Source of the DNA: Luidia sarsii
Taxonomy: Eukaryota; Echinodermata; Asteroidea; Paxillosida; Luidiidae
Direction: 5' to 3'
DNA: 64,000 nucleotides
Assembly (NCBI GenBank): GCA_949987565.1
Contig: OX465102.1
Coordinates: 8,606,512 to 8,670,511, forward strand
Shown: in pieces, positions 1-11,008 of the stretch
How the letters are laid out: every line of letters begins with the position of its first letter
Numbering within the stretch: the first letter of the stretch is position 1
The notes under the pieces: model-generated
What the model was told of the DNA's origin: nothing
Database searches by the model: none
Seen by the model: only the letters and a program-made list of their open reading frames with translations
Made by a program: the position numbers and the translations under genes

Positions 1-350
1 CAGGTAATTGACGTTCATATGCTGAAAGTTGAAGGGGTTTTTCCCCTGGCGACCGTTGAAGGCCTCGTTGGTCACACACCCCACTACGATGCGGGATGGA
101 AGTTGCCCGAGGAAGATGTGGTCTTGAGTCAGGGTTAAATTACCCCGGGGGACGGACACCATCTTGCATCTTGCACATGATGCGTTTGAGTGGGTACTTG
201 GCTGTGCCTTCATGTGTCCCAGCATAACCGCCGAGCTGACTTTCCACCTTGCGGACGAACACCGACGCATCTTGAATCACTACTTTGTAGGAAGGGTTGG
301 CGCCGGCAGGCGATTTTTTTCCCGTACCACACGCTGGATATGGGTCGACA
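1..350 (-). pseudogene. Capsid-like protein fragment, Polinton/adintovirus-associated (F54H12.2-like), frameshifted
   Basis: The minus strand reads a conserved protein in two frames: a part at about 345-160 (motifs VFVRKVES and TAKYPLKRIM) and a part at about 155-1 (motifs LFLGQLP-type 'IFLGQLPSRIVVG' and 'KNPFNFQHMNVNYL'). These motifs recall an invertebrate family usually annotated 'F54H12.2-like', which I associate from memory with Polinton/adintovirus-type structural proteins. The two parts are separated by a 7-bp tandem duplication (160-166 and 167-173) that breaks the frame. The fragment runs off the left window edge, so its N- or C-terminal completeness cannot be judged. No integrase, ATPase or polymerase lies next to it here; the PolB element at 40-51 kb is separate. 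Seen: motifs and duplication. Inferred: family assignment. Confidence 0.5.
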
Positions 351-1234
351 ATACAGCGCTCCAATTGGTCTGTTGCTAATGCATTGTGCATTATAGGTCA
401 TGCAAGCACGATAGCTTTTCACGACACCACACGTACATGTACACACATGTACACGACGAGACTGAGCGCTGAATACATGTACACACAGAACCTGCACGTG
501 TGTACGTCCTCGGAGCGCTGAATACAAAGGACATATACGGGTGAACAGTGCTATAGCTATGCAGAGCTATACGTGCACCGTGCCACTTCAACGAAATACT
601 GTACATGTACATGTACCTGCAGTCAGCAGTCCTAAATGAGAACAAATTTTGTCTTGAACCTACATGCTATCTTGAAAAACAATTCTCAGCAAATGCTTCA
701 CTGGTGGAAAACATTTAATTGCAAACTAGTGTGTATCCTTTTGGGATTTTTTTTTTTTTTTGGAGGGGGTGGGGTCGGCAAATGCCCCGTAGAACAGGAT
801 ACACTCCAATACCTCAAACCATGGAGGAAGGAAATGCTCAGACCATGCTGAGACAGAATATGAAGCATGTGACTGTGCACAATTCAGTTGAATTTTATTA
901 CATTACCGTACTTTTTTGTGTCCTATTCTAAAATTATCACACATCAAACCACAGTAAAACAAAAGCTTAAATACTTTACCGTTGCTTTCTCCTGTTTCAT
1001 GTCCATCAACTACGTTTTTTAAATGATACGATTTCCTGTTGAAAACATTGTGTTGCTGCCCCCAAACCCCCCCCCCCCCCCCAAACCACGATACAGCACT
1101 TGAGTGAGCTGTGAAAATGTGAACAAGAGACAGGGCCGCTTATATCTGAATGTTTTTTAATTTTCAAATCCCCGGGCCCAACATTTTAATGTCATGTACC
1201 TACCCACAAACTTTAAAAGGTTAAAAGAATCATT
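351..1234. other. Noncoding stretch with low-complexity tracts
   Basis: No supported gene. It holds several TACATGTA-type palindromic microsatellites (about 432-480 and 600-616), a poly-T/poly-G tract near 748-775 and a poly-C run near 1066-1083. Confidence 0.6.
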
Positions 1235-1311
1235 AGCTTTTCCGTTCCATACGGAAAAGCTATTGTTCTTGTTCTGATTTTTTAGCTTTTCCGCCGCGTA
1301 GCGGAAAAGCT
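1235..1311. repeat. Paired 27-28 nt hairpins at the array start
   Basis: Two adjacent perfect or near-perfect palindromes, 1235-1261 and 1284-1311, with arms AGCTTTTCCG and CGGAAAAGCT. Each is followed by the same ATTGTTCTTGTTCTGATTTT spacer. The first has a different loop from the second. Confidence 0.8.
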
Positions 1312-2154
1312 ATTGTTCTTGTTCTGATTTTTTTTTTTTCTTCTTCTTCTTCTTCTTCTGGTCGGAATAATCCCATAGACTTTGTACAGGGTTTTTCTCC
1401 ACGGCACTTTTGCCATTGAACACACTTGGTTTTTTTTCAAACTTTGCAAATGCATAGAGCCTATGTTGAGCTAGTGCACAGTTGTCTTAGAATTGTCATG
1501 ACGTCATCATGTGTCACGTGACAGTGCTTTAAAGGGGCAAATTTCAAACTCCATTTTCAGCAAAAATGCAATTTCGTTTGGTTTCAATTTTACACTATAT
1601 CTAAGTTGGGAAAAGGTGTATCCAAAAATTGCCCTCATTTGATCGTGACGTCATCTCATGAATATTAATGAGGTCATAAACTTTTAAGATTTTAACATTC
1701 AATTGAGCATATTTGGCCAACGGAGCAAGATTTTTTTCATTTCTTCGATTATATCTATTGGGGATGTAGTTTAAAAACACCCTCCGGGGCCAAAATGCCA
1801 TATGACGCAATCGTGACGTCATCAAAATGCGTGTTTTTAAAACGCATATTTGCCAAAGGTCAATCGCCTCGAAACTTGGTGGGCATTCAGCTATTGGGCT
1901 AGACATTCTAAATCCTGAGTTTGGAAGCAATTGACCATTGTTCAGAATTATTATGATTTTTTGAAAAATATAATGATGTCCCATACACTTTGTGCACAAA
2001 ATATGCACGTGCGTTTTGGGTTAGGAATGGAGGTTACGGGTTCAAATCCCGTTGATGTCAATTTTTTTTTCATAATATTTTTTTTTTTTAAAGAGAACCA
2101 GATGCGGAAAAGCGTTATGTTCTGTTTGCCAACAGACATAAATCTCTAGTTTTT

Positions 2155-2230
2155 AGCTTTTCCGCCGCGTAGCGGAAAAGCTATTGTTCTTGTTCTGATT
2201 TTTAGCTTTTCCGCCGCGTAGCGGAAAAGC
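2155..2230. repeat. Second pair of AGCTTTTCCGC hairpins
   Basis: Palindromes at 2155-2182 and 2203-2230 with the same arms (AGCTTTTCCGC / GCGGAAAAGCT) as the copy at 1284. They account for the extra length of the first array period. They are absent between units 2-3 and 3-4. Confidence 0.8.
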
Positions 2231-4675
2231 TATTGTTCTTGTGCTGATTTTTTTTTTTTTTCTTCTTCTTATCGGAAAAATCCCATAGACAAAGCACGTG
2301 GTTTTTCTGACCCGCACCTTGGCCATTGAATACACTTGAATTTTTTTCAAACTTGGCAAATGGATAGAGCCAATGCTGAACTAGTGCACGGTGGTCTTGA
2401 AAACTTCATGACGTCACCACGTGTCACGTGACAGCACTTTAAAGGTGCAAATTTCAAACTGCAATAAAAGCAAAAAAGCAATTTCGTTTTGTTCCAAGTT
2501 TGCACTATATCTAAGTTGGGAAAAGGTGTATCCAAAAATTTCCCTCATTTGATCGTGACGTCATCTCATGAATATTAATGAGGTCATAAACTTTTAAGAT
2601 TTTAACCTTCAATTGAGCATATTTGGCCAACGGAGCAAGATTTTGTTCATTTTTTCGATTATATCTAATGGGCATGTAGTTAAGAAACACCCTCCGTGGC
2701 CAAAATGCCATGACGCAATCGTGACGTCATCAAAATGCGTGTTTTTAAAACGCATATTTGCCAAAGGTCAATCGTCTCGAAATTTGGTGTGCAGGTAGCT
2801 ATTGTGCTAGAGATTCATAATCCTGAGTTTGGAAGTAATCGACCATTGTTTAGATTTTATATGATTTTTTGAAAAATATAATGATGTCCCATAAACTTTG
2901 TGCACAAAATATGCACGTGCGTTTTGGGTTAGGAATGGAGGTTCCGAGTTCGAATCCCGTTGATGTCAATTTTTTTTTCATCAATTTTTTTTTTTTTTTT
3001 TTAAGAGAACCAGATGCGGAAAAGCATTATGTTCTGTTTGCCAACAGACATAAATCTCTAGTTTTTTTTTTTCTTCTTCTTTTTCTGGTCGGAAAAAATC
3101 CCATAGACAAAGCACAGGGATTTCCTGACTGCCACTTTTGCCATTGAATACACTTGGATTTTTTTCAAACTTGGCAAATGCATAGAGCCATTGGTGAACT
3201 AGTGCACAGTAGTCTTGAAAACATCATGACGTCATCACGTGTCACGTGACAGCACTTTAAAGGGGCACATTTCACACTCCATTTTAAGCAAAAATGCAAT
3301 TTCGTTGGGTTTCAATTTTGCACCTTATCTAAGTTGGGAAAAGGTGTATCCAAAAATTGCCCTCATTTGATCTTGACGTCATCTCATGAATATTAATGAG
3401 GTCATAAACTTTTAAGATTTTAACATTCAATTGAGCATATTTGGCCAACGGAGCAAGATTTTTTTCATTTTTTCGATTATATATATTGGGCATGTAGTTA
3501 AGAAACACCCTCCGTGGCCAAAATGCCATGACGCCATCGTGACGTCATCAAAATGCGTGTTTTTAAAACGCATATTTGCCAAAGGTCAATCGTCTCGAAA
3601 TTTGGTGTGCAGGTAGCTATTGTGCTAGACATTCATAATCCTGAGTTTGGAAGTAATCGACCATTGTTTAGATTTTATATGATTTTTTGAAAAATATAAT
3701 GATGTCCCATAAACTTTGTGCACAAAATATGCACGTGCGTTTTGGGTTAGGAATGGAGGTTCCGAGTTCGAATCCCGTTGATGTCAATTTTTTTTTCATC
3801 AATTTTTTTTTTTTTTTAAGAGAACCAGATGCGGAAAAGCATTATGTTCTGTTTGCCAACAGACATAAATCTCTAGTTTTTTCTTCTTTTTCTGGTCGGA
3901 ATATTCCCATAGATTTTGTACAGGGTTTTAGTAAGCGCCACTTTGGCCATTGAACACACTTGGATTTTTTTGAAACTTTGCAAATGTATAGAGCCCATGC
4001 TGAAGTTGTGCACAGTTGTCTTTAAAACTTCATGACGTCACCACGTGTCACGTGACAGCGCTTTAAAGGGACAAATTTCAAACTCCAATAAAAGCAAAAG
4101 TACAAGTTTGTTTGGTTTCAATTATGCAGTATATCTAAGTTGGGAAAAGGTGTATCCAAAAATGGCCCTCATTTGATCGTGACGTCATCTCATGAATATT
4201 AATGAGGTCATAAACTTAAGATTTTAACATTCAAATGAGCATATTTGGCCAACAGAGCAAGATATTTTTCATTTTTTCGATTATGTCTATTGGGGATGTA
4301 GTTTAGAAACACCCTCCGGGGCCAAAATGCCATGATGCAATCGTGACGTCATCAAAATGCGTGTTTTTAAAACGCATATTTGTCGAAGGTCAATCGTCTC
4401 GAAATTTGGTGGGCATTTAGCTATCGAGCTAGACATTCTAAATCCTGAGTTTGGAAGCAATTGATCATTGTTCAGAATTATTATGATTTTTTGAAAAATA
4501 TAATGATGTCCCATACACTTTGTGCACAAAATATGCACGTGCGTTTTGGGTTAGGAATGGAGGTTACGGGTTCGAATCCCGTTGATGTCAATTTTTTTTC
4601 ATCAATTTTTTTATTTTAAGAGAACCAGATGCGGAAAAGCGTTATGTTCTGTTAGCCAACAGACATAAATCTGTA

Positions 4676-4976
4676 CTTTGTTATTCCTCTTGATAAACAG
4701 CATGCCAAACACCAAATGGTCTTTAAACACTTTGGGCAACTGAATGACCAGAAAAAAATCTTATTGTCACACTGTTGTTAAGCTAATTGTAGCCTTTATT
4801 TTGCACTATGGGTTTTCCCCAAAGAATGATTGAAAGTTGAAACGTGGCTGATGCTGTGGGGGGCTGGTTTTCTTCCTCGAAGTGTAGGCATAACTGATTG
4901 CCTCGCAGAAGGTTGCACTGCATAGCCATGCTCAGAATTATACAAGGCCTTTGGAGGTCTTCCTGATGTCAATCGT
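4676..4976. other. Short noncoding spacer
   Basis: Sequence between the tandem array and the next exon-like ORF. No gene, repeat or motif seen. Confidence 0.5.
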
Positions 4977-5215
4977 CTAGCCCCTCTTCACATGTGCACT
5001 CTTCTGCGGGCCAGTGATGTGGGTTGGACACCTATACTTTTCGTGGTCCCCATCAGCCTCTCTACTGACCTCTTCTTTAATTTGCTTGCACTCTTTAGTG
5101 CTGCAGCAGATACTTGATGTGGCAATCTTTTTGAAGGCTGGATTCATTAGCTCTGGTTCCTTTTCCAGCTTCTGTACCATGTCTTCGCAGACAAGCCCGA
5201 GTTCCTGAGCCATGC
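4977..5215 (-). CDS. Hypothetical exon, Cys-containing, terminal
   Basis: An open frame of about 78 residues beginning MAQELGLVCEDMVQKLEKEP and ending KSAHVKRG-stop. It is charged, with one CC pair and scattered Cys/His (ICCSTKEC, YRCPTH). A splice-acceptor-like stretch (pyrimidine-rich, ending ATAACAG) lies just upstream on the minus strand, so this may be a last exon rather than a whole gene. The exon sits only about 35 bp from the solo LTR at 5249, which may have separated it from earlier exons. I do not recognise the family. It could also be a chance ORF, although its composition is protein-like. Confidence 0.3.
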
Positions 5216-5248
5216 TGTTATCTGCAGTATAAAAGCTGACAGGAGTAT

Positions 5249-5917
5249 TGTAACGGCACCCCTGGTGCCCAACCAGGGGCCTGCCGCCAGTTGAATTTAA
5301 GGATCGGAGTCACAACAAAACGAAGAAAAGGCAAAGAAGGAATTTAGAATTTATAAATTTAATTGACGCCACAGCTCCGGGAAGGGCACTGGGGCAAGTG
5401 GTATGAGGGCAAACATGGGGGATACAACACTAATTAATACAGGGTACGAAAATAAATAAACTAGGATTTAACTTACAACGAATAAAACCGAACAGCACAG
5501 CACAGCCAGGTTGTCAGTGGTGACGGATGGCGAACATAAAAAAATCAGTATAGTAATGAAAACAAAAGAAACAACCCCAAAACAGAGGGCATCTGCCCTA
5601 GGCTTACTTTAGCCGTTTTTTTAAGAAGAAAACTAAACTGACCACCATCCACCACCACTCCCATCCGCAGAAGTCCACACTGGACTATGCTGCTATTGGG
5701 TTTTATAGCTGGGCGGGGGCCCCTGTGGGGAATTTCCACACAGCTTTAGAAAAACCCAACAAAAGAACAATTAGGGGATTAACTGGGCAGTGCCCCAGAG
5801 GGAAAGCTACTTCTACCAGACATAACTAAAATTGACCAAATGGGGGCGCTACAAATTGGAACTTAAGGGGCACAATAATGAGGGGGAAAAAAGAACTCAT
5901 TTTTAAATTTTGTTACA
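5249..5917 (+). mobile_element. Solo LTR, family 1, copy 1
   Basis: A 669-bp unit starting TGTAACGG and ending TTGTTACA (6-bp terminal inverted repeat TGTAAC/GTTACA). It is flanked by a 4-bp direct repeat GTAT (5245-5248 and 5918-5921). It is almost identical to 20511-21174, which has its own different 4-bp duplication. TG...CA ends plus a 4-bp target duplication fit a solo LTR of a gypsy or BEL type element. No internal coding sequence adjoins it. Orientation is arbitrary. Confidence 0.8.
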
Positions 5918-5921
5918 GTAT

Positions 5922-8049
5922 TAACTATAAAATGCTTGAACAAGGCAAGAAAGCAAGCAATAAGACATACAGACAGCCCGACCGACAGACAGACAGTCTG
6001 GCAAACAAACACAATTACGCCCCAATACCAACAATTTCGGGACCTGGCGTTGGGTTCCACCTAGATCACATTTATGGAGACCAGTTGGCAAAATAACCCT
6101 ATTTTCATGACATTGATGGTAATTAGTTAACGCTGGTTTGTTTTCGGTCCCCACATTGATGGTAAGATAACGCTGGTTTGTTTTCGGTCACCACATTGAT
6201 GGCAAGTTTACGCTGGTTTGTTTTCGGTCGCCACATTGATGGCAAGTTTTGACATTATTTTGAATGATGCACTACAAACATGGACAATGTTTAAAAGCAT
6301 CAGACTACACCGATTTAGGCACTTTCCGTATGAAATAAACGAAAAATTCACGTTTTCTTCATTCTGACTCATTGACGTGCAAGAGTTGAGCGTCTGAACA
6401 ACCGGTGGGCCGTTCATCATATTTTTCCCCCGTCGGTCAGACAGGTAGGCGCGTGGGATGAGCCACAGACGCAACAAACAGCCAAATACATTAGGCTTAT
6501 AGACACATGTACATGTACATTTACATACTAAAAATATCTTTATACTTCTTCAAGACAATAGCAGCATAAAATCTTGCAAAAGACATCAGTCTGTATAATG
6601 AAAAAGGGGAACATCACATTCATGTTATAGTTTATATCTTTGAATAACGTTTTAAACACAATCATCGGAATTATTATTGTACACGTTAAATGCCTGCATG
6701 GCCACTTAGTTGTTAGTTGTTAACATGGTGTACAGTACGACCCACTGGTAAAGTAATGTTTCTGTAATGCGTATGTAATTCAACACCTAGGACTGTTTCC
6801 TGCTTAGATAAGTAAGAGTCACTTTGCAGACCGGCAGTGGAGTGAACAGCACATACCCCAGTCGTACTCCAATTCCCTCAGAGCTTTACTGCCTTTTCGC
6901 TTTGGTCTGTTCCATCCTCAGTTGTTTAAGCTGTACTCTTTCGATATTATGACCTCCTTTTGATACTGTGTCGGTTATTCCATATTCAAAACCTTTTTAT
7001 TGTATATTCCAATCCTTTTTTATTCGAAAGTCTTATTCCACACTATCTTATTCCACACTTCTTCTTTTTTTTTGGGGGGGGGGTGGTTAGGTTCATTTTG
7101 GGTTTGTTTCTATTTTTTTGTCTTTAGCTTTCTCCATGGTCTTTTGATGTGGGTATTTTGAGAAATGTGTGGTTTTTTTTCTTGTGTTCTGGGAGAAATA
7201 AATGTTGGGATTGTTTGCCTCTTATCCAGTTGATATTTCCCGTCTCCTTTTTTTTTTAGATTTACATGTATTTCCTTGTTCCATTTTTGGGGGTTACACA
7301 ACCAGAGATGAAAAACTCAACATGCACAAAAAATCAATATCTTATGGAAAATGCTTAATTTCTGTCTTATATCACTGACTTGAATATTTCGTTAAGCGAA
7401 TGATGTTATTGGCTTATAACAGATTCTGAATATTTATTTTGTATTTGATTTGATCAAAACAATTAAGCGCCGATTTATATGCAAATTGATAGAAGAGGGC
7501 GCTATTTCCTTGACTTCATTACTTTGATCCACGGTTAGGCTGCGCCTATAGACGTGATTTGATACTCAGAAGAATCGCAAATAAAATTCCTCTTTAACCT
7601 TCAATATTGCTTTAATCGGGGATAAGTGTTAGTGAGTTGCAGTTGTAATTCAAACGGAAGCATAACCGAAGTTCCACATGGTCATTAGTGAAAGAATGAA
7701 GTTTATTATTGCCCAATTTAAATGCCATCATAAAGTCAAAGCATTTCGTATATCAGGCGAAAGCATTATGTCGTATCATTATTAAAGAGCAACTCCAACT
7801 GTTTTGAAAAGAAGAGATTTAGGTAGGCCTATTTATGGATATTTTGTTCAACAAACCCAAACAGAATGGAATTATGAGCCGAAAATGACTGCGAGAGAAA
7901 TAAGAGGCATTCTCGATTAACCCCAGTTAGTCCGATTCCTCTATGTATGCCACCTGCTTTTTAAAGATCTCTAGACATCCAATTATTCTAACGAGACATT
8001 ATTTTTGATGAAAAACCTTCGGAAGTGTATACATGATAAAACAAAAAAA
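5922..8049. other. Noncoding stretch
   Basis: No gene seen on either strand. It contains a 40-bp tandem repeat (6111-6250), a (GACA)n-like tract at 5968-5998, TACATGTACATGTACA near 6505 and a T/G homopolymer near 7060-7085. Confidence 0.55.
6111..6250. repeat. 40-bp tandem repeat, ~3.5 copies
   Basis: CCACATTGAT recurs at 6151, 6191 and 6231, an exact 40-bp period. A diverged, slightly longer first copy starts near 6111. Confidence 0.85.
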
Positions 8050-8257
8050 TTAAACGAGTCTAGAATTAGGCGAAGTTTGAAAGAGATTACGTGAGATAGC
8101 GCTCACCAGGCAGCAGTACGTCAGATTTTAGAGCACAAGTCAAATTTTCAGTCATTCGGGTGGGAAAAAGCACGAGGGGGGCACGTAATCTCTTTCGTTC
8201 GTCACAATAGGTCGGTAGAATCCCAATCAAACTTCGCCTAATTCTAGACTCGTTTAA
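8050..8257. repeat. Foldback (inverted repeat) beside the DIRS end
   Basis: Arms at 8050-8080 and 8227-8257 are perfect 31-bp inverted complements (starting TTAAACGAGTC). A second matching block, AAGAGATTACGTG, lies inside both arms. Within it, 8088-8122 matches the continuation of the DIRS right terminal repeat (GATAGCGCTCACCAGG / GATAGCGCTTACCAGC). This may be the DIRS internal complementary region, or a rearranged relative. Confidence 0.7.
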
Positions 8258-8263
8258 TTTTAG

Positions 8264-8311
8264 AATTCTACCTCACCATTGTGACGTAACTCCAGAGACC
8301 ACGTGAGATAT
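8264..8311. repeat. DIRS left inverted terminal repeat
   Basis: Complementary to the right end at 12270-12317 with a few mismatches (GTGACGTAAC here against GTGACGTCAC). Contains CTCACCATTG and CCACGTGAGATA. Confidence 0.75.
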
Positions 8312-8448
8312 TTAGAGCAAGACAAATTTGACTTGAAAGGAAATACCATTCTCAACAGATGAACACAGTTAATGGCAATCACTCATTCAAGTTGCAGCTT
8401 ATTATTATGATATTACAATAATCGCTTTGACAAGCTGTTCGTCGAAAT

Positions 8449-9426
8449 TTACTTCCTATGCAGAAGTGCAGTGCTGTAGGAAAGATGATTTACTACAGGT
8501 TTATTGTAGAATCGGGCAAACGTTTGTGCCCCAGACCAGCCTGCCGTTGCTATGAAGACCTGTAATGGAACTCCAGCAGTCGCTGCTGCGGAAGTAGAAG
8601 AAGCTCGAACACTATGAGGTGTAAACTTCGCAGTGTCAATTCCTGTTGCACTAAGTGTATATCGTATCCATCTACTTATACTGTCTCTGGACAGGGCTCT
8701 GAATGGTTTCTGAAAACTTATAAACATCCGTTTTTCTTGACCACGTACAACCTGAGTACTTTCAATATATTCTTTTATGGTAGAAACAACACAAAGCTTC
8801 ACATTTTGTGAATAAGTTGGCAGTATGATATCGGGTTGATGAACCCCAGGCTTGCTCTGTTTTAACAAACATCGAAATGCCAGACGGCATTCTAAGCCAC
8901 ATATAAGAATATCCTCAAGGCTTAATAAATGCAGAGCTTGGACACGCTGTGCCGTGACTAGGGCTAACAACGTAACGATTTTTTTACTTAGTAATTTTAA
9001 CGAAAGTTGATTGTTGAAATCAATTTTATCGAAATATTTAAGCACCATATTAACATCTCAAATGTCTTTGTAACGAGGGAATGTTGGTCTACTGATAAAT
9101 ACTCCTCTCATAAACCTGGAGGTAAGTGCATGACTACCGAAAGAAGTGCCATCTATGGGCAAAGAAAAATAGCTGAAATCGCCGACCTGGCCGTATTCAA
9201 AGAACTGTAACTAAGGCTTGAATCGAACAACTAAGTCAAAAAATTCCAAGGCTTTGCCTATGGATGGTTTTATGGGGTTTATATTTCCCCGCCTACAAAA
9301 GGAATCCCATCTTCGTAAGAAGGAGGTATACTCTTTTTGGGTCTCAGATCTCCATGAAGAAACAATGATTTCAGCGGTCCGGCTTGAAATATCCTTTGTC
9401 TTGAGACGTTTCCAGATAAATGGCAT
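8449..9426 (-). pseudogene. DIRS tyrosine recombinase (broken N-terminus)
   Basis: The C-terminal 199-residue ORF (9048-8449) holds the tyrosine recombinase catalytic set: Arg35 in TAQRVQAL, His145-Ser-Val-Arg148 in PHSVRAS, Trp171 in AGW, and Tyr181 in ARFYNKP. The N-terminal SAM-like core-binding part is in another frame at 9426-9211 (SSWRSETQKEYTSFLRRWDSFC). At least one frameshift lies between 9210 and 9048. The enzyme would integrate circular DNA by site-specific recombination in the nucleus. The catalytic half is intact, but the whole protein cannot be made from one frame. Confidence 0.85.
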
Positions 9427-10824
9427 GCTAGTAGGGACAGTTTTGCTTGCAGTGGATGTACTGCATCTGTGGCCTGCGGCAAATCGAGCGGTACCACGGT
9501 CGATGGGATGAGCACTGGTTCTGCAATCAGCATGTGGATATTCTCGGGAACCAACACTGCTCTGTCGTCTTGAATTTTCTGGAGAACTCTTCCGATTAAG
9601 CTGAAGGGAGGGAATGCATAGAACTTATAAGCTTCCCAAGAAAGCATAAATGCATCTATGGCTACTGCCTCTGGATCATGTTTCCATGACACATACGGCT
9701 GGTTTAAAATATTTGCCACAAATTTGGCGAAATATATGCGGTTTGAGCATCCATTCCCCACCGACATTCTGTTTCCTCGACTCCATGTCTGCCACAACAT
9801 TTTGTATGTGCAGCACTAAGCCATGTATTGTTTTGTTTGGCCCACAGCCACATCTGTCGTGCTAAATTATCACAACTTGTGGAAAGCATTCCTCCCGTAC
9901 GTGTGCGGTCTCCCTTTCCTTTGTGAAGGCCTTCAATGCCAGGAAAGCTGCCAGGATTTCTAACTCATTTATGTGAGCTCCTGTCTGTACGTTATCACAA
10001 ACAGTCCCCCATCCTGAAATTTTCTTGTGGCTTCAGTGGATTCAATGTTTTCAATCCACCAGGTGAGGTCATTTAATGCCTCGTGTGACAAACTCATTTG
10101 AGTATCATAATTCCCGGCACGTATTTTATTTCTTTCGATGTGCCGGTAAAAGAGTTTCCCAAACATTACACCGTGAAAGTTCGATACTATCAAACCTATG
10201 ACTTGCGCTACCTCTCGTATGAGAGCCGACTTTTGGGCAGTCAACTTCTGACAACTCTCCCTCAACTTTGTGGCTTTACGAGTTGTTAAGGAGACCGTCA
10301 TGCTTGTGGAACTTAGCACAAACCCAAGAAAATGTATTTCTTGCACTGGTATTAAAACCGATTTAACGTCATGCACAATAAAGCCTGCTTGGGCCATTAG
10401 ATTTCTGCCGCACTCTTCGTATGTTTCTCCATACAGTAATGAGTCATCAATGTATGCAACAGTTTAGTTTTGTAAAAATGCGCGGAGCTGAAGCTAGCCC
10501 ATTTGGGAGACAGGTGTACTGATAAATTATATTATCCCACTGAGTAATAAGCGTCTCGCAGATCAATAGACGCCATGTAGCAGTTGCGTGTCATCAAGTT
10601 TATCGCAGACTGCAAAATTTCCATCTTAAAATGATGGTACTTAACAGGTTTAATATCATTCGATATGTTCCATCTTTCTTGAGGCGCAGAAAAATATTCG
10701 ATAAGAATTCTCCCGGCTCGTGTGTTGTTTTTTCAACTACGCCTTTCGCCAGAAGCTTATCAATTTCTTGTTGGAGTATATTTTTCTCTGAGTAGGTCTT
10801 TGCATACTGCATCGATATATACAC
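9279..10824 (-). pseudogene. DIRS reverse transcriptase / RNase H (fragmented)
   Basis: Several frames together carry DIRS-type RT. 10824-10600 has the fingers region (KLLAKGVVEKT, FLRLKKDGTYRMILNL). The catalytic AYIDDSLLYGE motif is near 10440-10470. 10397-9969 continues RT and connection (IHFLGFVLSS). 9800-9279 has the RNase H-proximal block (AIDAFMLSWEAYKFYAFPPFSLIGRVL). At least three frame changes separate these pieces. The last ORF overlaps the recombinase N-terminus. Assignment rests on motif order and on the gag and recombinase on either side. Confidence 0.8.
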
Positions 10825-11008
10825 CTGTCTAGGTGGGGACTCAATTCGATGTGAAGTCCCCGTACAATGTCTAAAATGACTGGGTCAGATGTAAGCTGGT
10901 CCCATATTGATAGGAAATATTTAAGTCTCCCTGCGACAAATGAGCACGCTTGGGTTTGACCGAGATTAGTGCTTACCTGCCTACTTCCAGCTGTTATGCT
11001 TGAGGCAG

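Larger units (their letters stand above)
1235..4675. repeat. Tandem array, four ~0.8-0.9 kb noncoding units
   Basis: The anchor CTAAGTTGGG recurs at 1601, 2511, 3329 and 4135, giving periods of about 910, 818 and 806 bp. Each unit starts with a T-rich/CTT tract, has three near-palindromic TGACGTCA sites and CACGTG boxes, short inverted repeats (for example GCGTTTTTAAAACGC-like), and ends with a tRNA T-arm-like motif (GAGTTCGAATCCC) followed by T runs and a conserved 3' block ending in ACAGACATAAATCTCTAG. Short ORFs inside the units recur with the repeat and have no recognisable domain. Copies 1 and 4 share variants against copies 2 and 3, which suggests local duplication of 2/3. It could be a satellite made from a non-autonomous mobile element. 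Confidence 0.85.

Noticed and set aside
2029..2055. A functional tRNA gene in the tandem units
   Set aside because: Only the T-arm-like part is present; no A box, anticodon stem or acceptor pairing.
1931..3953. Short ORFs such as MKNIMMSHKLCAQNMHVRFG in each array unit
   Set aside because: They recur only because the noncoding unit recurs; no domain, and low-complexity Phe runs come from T tracts.
5545..5739. Minus-strand 64-residue ORF and its partner at 20735-20944
   Set aside because: Both lie inside the solo LTR pair at the same place and have no protein-like motif.
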